Source of the DNA: Alphaproteobacteria bacterium
GTDB taxonomy: Bacteria > Pseudomonadota > Alphaproteobacteria > Rhodospirillales > Rhodospirillaceae
Reading direction: 5' to 3'
Length of the DNA stretch: 9,120 nucleotides
Assembly: GCA_003250275.1 (NCBI GenBank)
Contig: QKGW01000030.1
Location: forward strand, 1-9,120
Shown: positions 5,798 to 9,120 of the stretch, piece by piece
How the letters are laid out: every line of letters starts with the position of its first letter
How positions within the stretch are numbered: position 1 is the first letter of the stretch
Position numbers and translations under genes: made by a program
Notes under the pieces: generated by a model
What the model was told of the DNA's origin: nothing
The model's database searches: none
The model's input: the letters and a program-made list of their open reading frames with translations, nothing else

Positions 5798-6391
5798 ATG
5801 CTCGAAACCTACGACCGACTCCTGCACCGGGTGGAACGCCTCTCGCGCCTGTTCGCGTGGTGCGGCGGCGTGATGCTGCTGGCGATGGTGCTGCTGATCT
5901 GCACCGAGATCGTGATGCGCCGCACCGTCGGCCATTCCCTCGGCCTGTCGTTCGAATATTCGGGCTACACGCTCGGCATCTCGGCGAGCTGGAGCTTCGC
6001 CTACGCGCTGTTCCACAAGGCGCACATCCGCATCGATGCCGGGTACGTGCGTCTCGCGCCGAAAGGGCGGCTCGCGCTCGACGTGCTGGCGCTCTCCGCC
6101 TTCGCCGCGTTCGCGGTGATGGCGGCGCAGGCCGCCACCGGCGTGCTCGGCGAGACCCTCGCCCGCGATACCGTTTCCAACACCCCGCTCCACACCCCGA
6201 TGTGGATCCCGCAGGCGCTCTGGGTGGCGGGCTGGCTGTGGTTCGCCTTCGCGACGCTGCTGCTCCTCGGGCGGGTGGTGATCGCCGCGATCACCGCCGA
6301 CGCGGACACCGTGCGCCGCCTCGCCGGCAGTTCCACGGTCGACGAGCAGATCGAAGAAGAAGCCCCGGACGCTGAGGAGCTCGGCCAATGA
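5798..6391 (+). CDS. dctQ: TRAP transporter small permease subunit (DctQ type)
   Basis: A 197-residue inner-membrane protein with four predicted helices at about 20-38, 53-72, 92-113 and 136-163. Family signs include an early E in TEIVMRR (36-42), EYSGYTLGISASWSFAYAL (53-71) and HKAHIRID (73-80), the loop of DctQ proteins in which H-x-R-x-D is conserved. The acidic tail (EQIEEEAPDAEELGQ) is cytoplasmic in character. It partners the large subunit in the sodium- or proton-driven tripartite transporter. ATG at 5798 is preceded by GAGGA (5784-5788) at a slightly long spacing of 9. Its TGA overlaps the next start codon by four bases (ATGA at 6388-6391), indicating translational coupling. Confidence 0.94.
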   Translation: MLETYDRLLHRVERLSRLFAWCGGVMLLAMVLLICTEIVMRRTVGHSLGLSFEYSGYTLGISASWSFAYALFHKAHIRIDAGYVRLAPKGRLALDVLALSAFAAFAVMAAQAATGVLGETLARDTVSNTPLHTPMWIPQALWVAGWLWFAFATLLLLGRVVIAAITADADTVRRLAGSSTVDEQIEEEAPDAEELGQ

Positions 6392-7671
6392 TCGGTGTCG
6401 CTTTCGTCGTCCTCATCGTCCTGATGCTGCTGTCGATCCCGATCGCGGCGACGCTGATGGGCCTCGGCATGTTCCTCTCCGAGACCTACTCGCGCTTCCC
6501 GCTGCACCGCGCGCTCGGCGAGGTGCTGTGGTCGGCCTCGGACAGCTTCCTTCTGATCGCGATCCCGCTGTTCATCCTGCTCGGCGAAATCCTGGTGCGC
6601 TCGGGCATCGCGCGGATGACCTACGGCGCGCTCGAAGCCTGGCTCTCGTGGCTGCCGGGCGGCCTCCTGCACGCCAACATCGGCACCGCGACGTTCTTCT
6701 CCGCGACCTCGGGTTCCTCGGTCGCGACCGCCGCCACCGTCGGCACCGTGGCGATGCCGCAGGCGCGCGCGCTCGGCTACGACGAACGCCTGTTCGCCGG
6801 GTCGATCGCGGCGGGCGGCACCCTCGGGATCATGATCCCGCCGTCGATCAACCTGATCGTCTACGGTTTCATGACCGAAACCTCGATCCCGCGCCTGTTC
6901 GTCGCCGGCATTCTGCCCGGCACCCTGCTCGCGCTGATGTTCATCGCCGGGACCGCGCTGATCTGCACCTGGAAGCCGCACCTCGGTGGGCCGATCCGCC
7001 ACCACTCCTGGCGCGCGCGCGGCAAGGGGATCCTCCAGTTGATCCCGATGTTCGGGCTGTTCGCGCTGATCATCGGCTCGATCTACACCGGCTGGGCGAC
7101 GCCGACCGAGGCCGCCGCGATCGGCGTGCTCGCCTCGCTCGCGATCGCGCAGGTGACGCGCACCCTCACCCTCGACATGCTCAACCGCGCGATCCTCGGG
7201 ACGATGCGCACCACCGCGATGATCATGCTGATCATCGTCTCGGCGTACTTCCTCAACTTCGTGCTGTCGGCGGTGGGGGCGACGCAGGCGCTCAGCCAGC
7301 TGGTGGCGCAGAGCGGCCTCGGCACGCTCGCGACGATGCTGCTGATCGTGCTGATCTACATCATCCTCGGCTTCTTCATCGAGACCCTGTCGCTGATGGT
7401 GATCACCATTCCGGTGATCGCGCCGGTGGTGGTGAGCCTCGGCTACGACCCGATCTGGTTCGGCATTCTCCTCATTCTCCTCGTCGAGATGGCGTTGATC
7501 ACCCCGCCGGTCGGTCTAAATCTTTACGTCGTGCAGGGCGTCCGCGGCCGCGGCGCGTTCTCCGACGTGATCATGGGCGCGACGCCCTACGCACTCCTGA
7601 TGCTGGTGATGGCCGGGCTGTTGATCGCCTTCCCGTCCATTGCGCTGTTCCTCCCCGAGGCGATGCACTGA
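6388..7671 (+). CDS. dctM: TRAP transporter large permease subunit (DctM type)
   Basis: A 427-residue, very hydrophobic inner-membrane protein of standard DctM length with about 12 membrane segments. Clear family motifs: the first half has SATSGSSVATAATVGTVAMP (105-124) and GGTLGIMIPPSINLIVYG (143-160); the second half has YTGWATPTEAAAIGV (233-247) and ALITPPVGLNLYVVQG (369-384). The two PP-containing re-entrant motifs form the transport core of the DctM/IT superfamily. It moves the substrate delivered by the binding protein across the inner membrane, coupled to ion flux. Its start overlaps the small-subunit stop; no separate strong Shine-Dalgarno is needed because of that coupling, though gaggag at 6375-6380 is suitably placed. 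No sign of truncation or frameshift. Confidence 0.96.
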   Translation: MIGVAFVVLIVLMLLSIPIAATLMGLGMFLSETYSRFPLHRALGEVLWSASDSFLLIAIPLFILLGEILVRSGIARMTYGALEAWLSWLPGGLLHANIGTATFFSATSGSSVATAATVGTVAMPQARALGYDERLFAGSIAAGGTLGIMIPPSINLIVYGFMTETSIPRLFVAGILPGTLLALMFIAGTALICTWKPHLGGPIRHHSWRARGKGILQLIPMFGLFALIIGSIYTGWATPTEAAAIGVLASLAIAQVTRTLTLDMLNRAILGTMRTTAMIMLIIVSAYFLNFVLSAVGATQALSQLVAQSGLGTLATMLLIVLIYIILGFFIETLSLMVITIPVIAPVVVSLGYDPIWFGILLILLVEMALITPPVGLNLYVVQGVRGRGAFSDVIMGATPYALLMLVMAGLLIAFPSIALFLPEAMH

Positions 7672-7685
7672 CCACGGAGACCGAA

Positions 7686-8360
7686 ATGCCGAGTTTCACC
7701 ACCCCGGACGGCGCCGCCCCCGAAGGCAACGTGCGCACTCTGGTGATCGCCGGCTGGGCCGGGCGTGACCGCGCCGCGGTGATGCACCACGTCGACGAGC
7801 TTGCCGCCCTCGGCGTCGCGCCGCCGTCCACGGTGCCGCTCTACTACCGCGTCTCCGCCGCGATGCTGACCACCGCGCCGGTGATCCAGGCGCTCGGGAG
7901 CGAGGGCTCGGGCGAGGCCGAGGCGGTGGTGCTCAATCTCGGCGGCCACCTCTGGGTCGGCGTCGGTTCCGATCACACCGACCGCCAGGTCGAGAGCTAT
8001 TCGGTCGCGGTGTCGAAGCAGATGTGCGCGAAGCCGATCGGCGCCGAACTCTGGGCCTACGAGGAGGTCGCGCCGCACTGGGACGACCTGATCCTGCGCA
8101 GCTACGCCACCATCGACGGCACGCGCGTGCTCTACCAGGAGGGCGGGGTGAAGGGCCTCTTGACGCCGCGCACCCTGATCGAGGGCTGGGAGAAGGACTT
8201 CGCACCGTTCTCCGATGGCACCGCGATGTTCTGTGGCACGGTTCCGGCGATCGGCGGCATTCGCCCGTCGACGCGCTTCGAGCTTGAACTCGAGGACCCG
8301 GTGCGCGGCCGCCGTCTTACCCACGCCTACGACATCGACGTTCTTCCCGTCATCGCCTGA
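7686..8360 (+). CDS. DUF2848-family protein
   Basis: A 224-residue soluble protein of the uncharacterised DUF2848 family (PF11010), full length. Recognised blocks: RTLVIAGWAGRDRAAVMHHV (17-36), STVPLYYRV (48-56), LWVGVGSDHTDRQVESYSVA (89-108), VSKQMCAKPI (109-118) and GTAMFCGTVPAIGGIRPST (178-196). No signal peptide or membrane segment, so it is cytoplasmic. Function is not established. The order of blocks (a G-x-D-x-x-D/R motif in the middle, then a GT-x-PA-x-GG turn and a strand pair near the end) recalls the fumarylacetoacetate hydrolase fold; this is inference. ATG at 7686 has GGAGA (7676-7680) 5 bases upstream and starts 14 bases after the transporter gene. Its TGA lies within the Shine-Dalgarno region of the amidase gene. 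Confidence 0.88.
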   Translation: MPSFTTPDGAAPEGNVRTLVIAGWAGRDRAAVMHHVDELAALGVAPPSTVPLYYRVSAAMLTTAPVIQALGSEGSGEAEAVVLNLGGHLWVGVGSDHTDRQVESYSVAVSKQMCAKPIGAELWAYEEVAPHWDDLILRSYATIDGTRVLYQEGGVKGLLTPRTLIEGWEKDFAPFSDGTAMFCGTVPAIGGIRPSTRFELELEDPVRGRRLTHAYDIDVLPVIA

Positions 8361-8370
8361 GGAGGCGGAC

Positions 8371-9120
8371 ATGTTCACCGATCTTCGGCCGTTCTTCCAG
8401 TTGCGCCACCACGTCGCGGAGGAGGGGGCGTCCTCGCTCGTCGGCGCGGCGCTCGAACGCGCCGTCTCGCCCGCGGGCGCGACGGTGTTCACCGAGGTGT
8501 TCGCCCACGCCGCGCGCGCCGAGGCCGAGGCGGTCGACCTGCGCCACCGCGCGGGCGTGCGCATCGGGCCGCTCGCGGGCATTCCGATCTCGGTCAAGGA
8601 CCTCTTCGACGTCGCCGGGCAGGTGACGCGCGCGGGCTCCACCGCACTCGCCGATGCGCCGCCCGCCGCCGCCGACGCCCCCGCGATCGCGCGGTTGCGC
8701 GCCCAGGGCGCGGTGATCGTCGGCCACACCAACATGACCGAGTTCGCCTTCTCCGGCCTCGGCATCAACCCGCACTTCGGCACCCCCGGTAACCCGTGGG
8801 ACAAGACCCGCATTCCCGGCGGTTCGTCGTCGGGCGCGGCGGTGTCGGTCGCCCTCGGCATGGCGGCGGCGGCGATCGGCTCGGATACCGGCGGTTCGGT
8901 GCGCATTCCCGCGGCGTTCTGCGGCCTCGCTGGGTTCAAACCGAGCCATGCGCGCTCCGATCTGCGCGGCAGCGTGCCGCTTTCCACCAGTCTCGACACC
9001 GTCGGGCCGCTCGCCCACGGCATCACCGACTGCGCGCTGCTCGACGCCTTCCTCGCGGGCGGCGATCAGCCGCACCTCGAAACCGCCGACATCACCGGCC
9101 TGCGCTTCGCGGTGCCGCAG
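8371..9120 (+). CDS. Amidase-signature hydrolase, N-terminal part (cut by window end)
   Basis: The first 250 residues of an amidase-signature enzyme; the family is usually 450-500 residues, so about half is present. The catalytic triad is visible: K76 in GIPISVKDLFDVAG (70-83), the cis-serine S152 in PGGSSSGAAVSVALG (149-163) and the nucleophile S176 in GSDTGGSVRIPAAFCGLAGF (170-189). The 24-residue spacing between the two serines is the family value. Such enzymes hydrolyse carboxamides to acid and ammonia or amine in the cytoplasm. GatA is an alternative within the family, but the catabolic neighbourhood and lack of gatB/gatC context favour a dedicated amidase. ATG at 8371 follows AGGAGG (8360-8365) by 5 bases and lies 10 bases after the DUF2848 gene. 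Substrate is not readable; ureido-acid hydrolases also occur in this family. Confidence 0.95.
   Translation, partial: MFTDLRPFFQLRHHVAEEGASSLVGAALERAVSPAGATVFTEVFAHAARAEAEAVDLRHRAGVRIGPLAGIPISVKDLFDVAGQVTRAGSTALADAPPAAADAPAIARLRAQGAVIVGHTNMTEFAFSGLGINPHFGTPGNPWDKTRIPGGSSSGAAVSVALGMAAAAIGSDTGGSVRIPAAFCGLAGFKPSHARSDLRGSVPLSTSLDTVGPLAHGITDCALLDAFLAGGDQPHLETADITGLRFAVPQ

Noticed and set aside
6528..7685. Plus-strand open frame over the large permease gene that runs in frame into the DUF2848 gene, suggesting a 610-residue fusion
   Set aside because: The upstream part is the wrong frame of the permease gene (Arg/Asp/His-rich, no domain); the DUF2848 protein has its own start at 7686 with a Shine-Dalgarno sequence.
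7587..9075. Long minus-strand open frames opposite the DUF2848 and amidase genes
   Set aside because: They are antisense to intact family motifs, have low-complexity translations and no ribosome-site support.
1..9120. CRISPR arrays, tRNA or rRNA genes, insertion sequences, attachment sites
   Set aside because: No regular direct repeats with spacers, no tRNA-like cloverleaf, no rRNA blocks and no transposase or integrase motifs were seen by reading both strands.

Overview
The window is GC-rich bacterial DNA whose true coding frames are very rich in G/C at third codon positions. GC content, cccggg-type palindromic intergenic repeats, a TRAP transporter and the gene families present suggest an alphaproteobacterium, possibly of the Rhodospirillales. 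That placement is inference; there is no rRNA or other taxonomic marker here.

Left part (1-2824). The window opens on the last 55 codons of a threonine aldolase-like gene (+). A roughly 300-base spacer follows with three related palindromic repeat units and a strong rho-independent terminator that serves the next gene from the opposite strand. That gene, on the minus strand, encodes a BtuB-type TonB-dependent outer-membrane receptor (472-2346). Its roughly 310-base leader holds a clear cobalamin riboswitch (about 2488-2657) just downstream of a plausible promoter (2665-2693). Between riboswitch and start codon lies a chain of mutually exclusive hairpins, the last of which covers the Shine-Dalgarno sequence. 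The block therefore looks like a B12-repressed B12 uptake gene controlled at translation.

Right part (2825-9120). A LysR-type regulator is followed on the same strand by a tight cluster: a DUF1445/YcsI-family protein, a complete three-gene TRAP transporter (periplasmic binding protein, small membrane subunit, large membrane subunit), a DUF2848-family protein, and an amidase-signature hydrolase cut by the right edge. Spacing is short (4-base overlap between the membrane subunits, 14 bases before the DUF2848 gene, 10 before the amidase gene), and most starts carry a good Shine-Dalgarno sequence. A GC-rich perfect hairpin sits between the binding-protein gene and the membrane-subunit genes, as expected for a device that keeps the binding protein in excess.

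Taken together, the right part looks like a regulator-transporter-enzyme cassette that imports an organic acid, probably one with an amide or lactam bond, and breaks it down in the cytoplasm. The combination of DUF1445, TRAP, DUF2848 and amidase is the best candidate for an undescribed pathway here; the substrate cannot be read from the sequence. The second point of interest is the compact switch-like leader of the cobalamin receptor gene.
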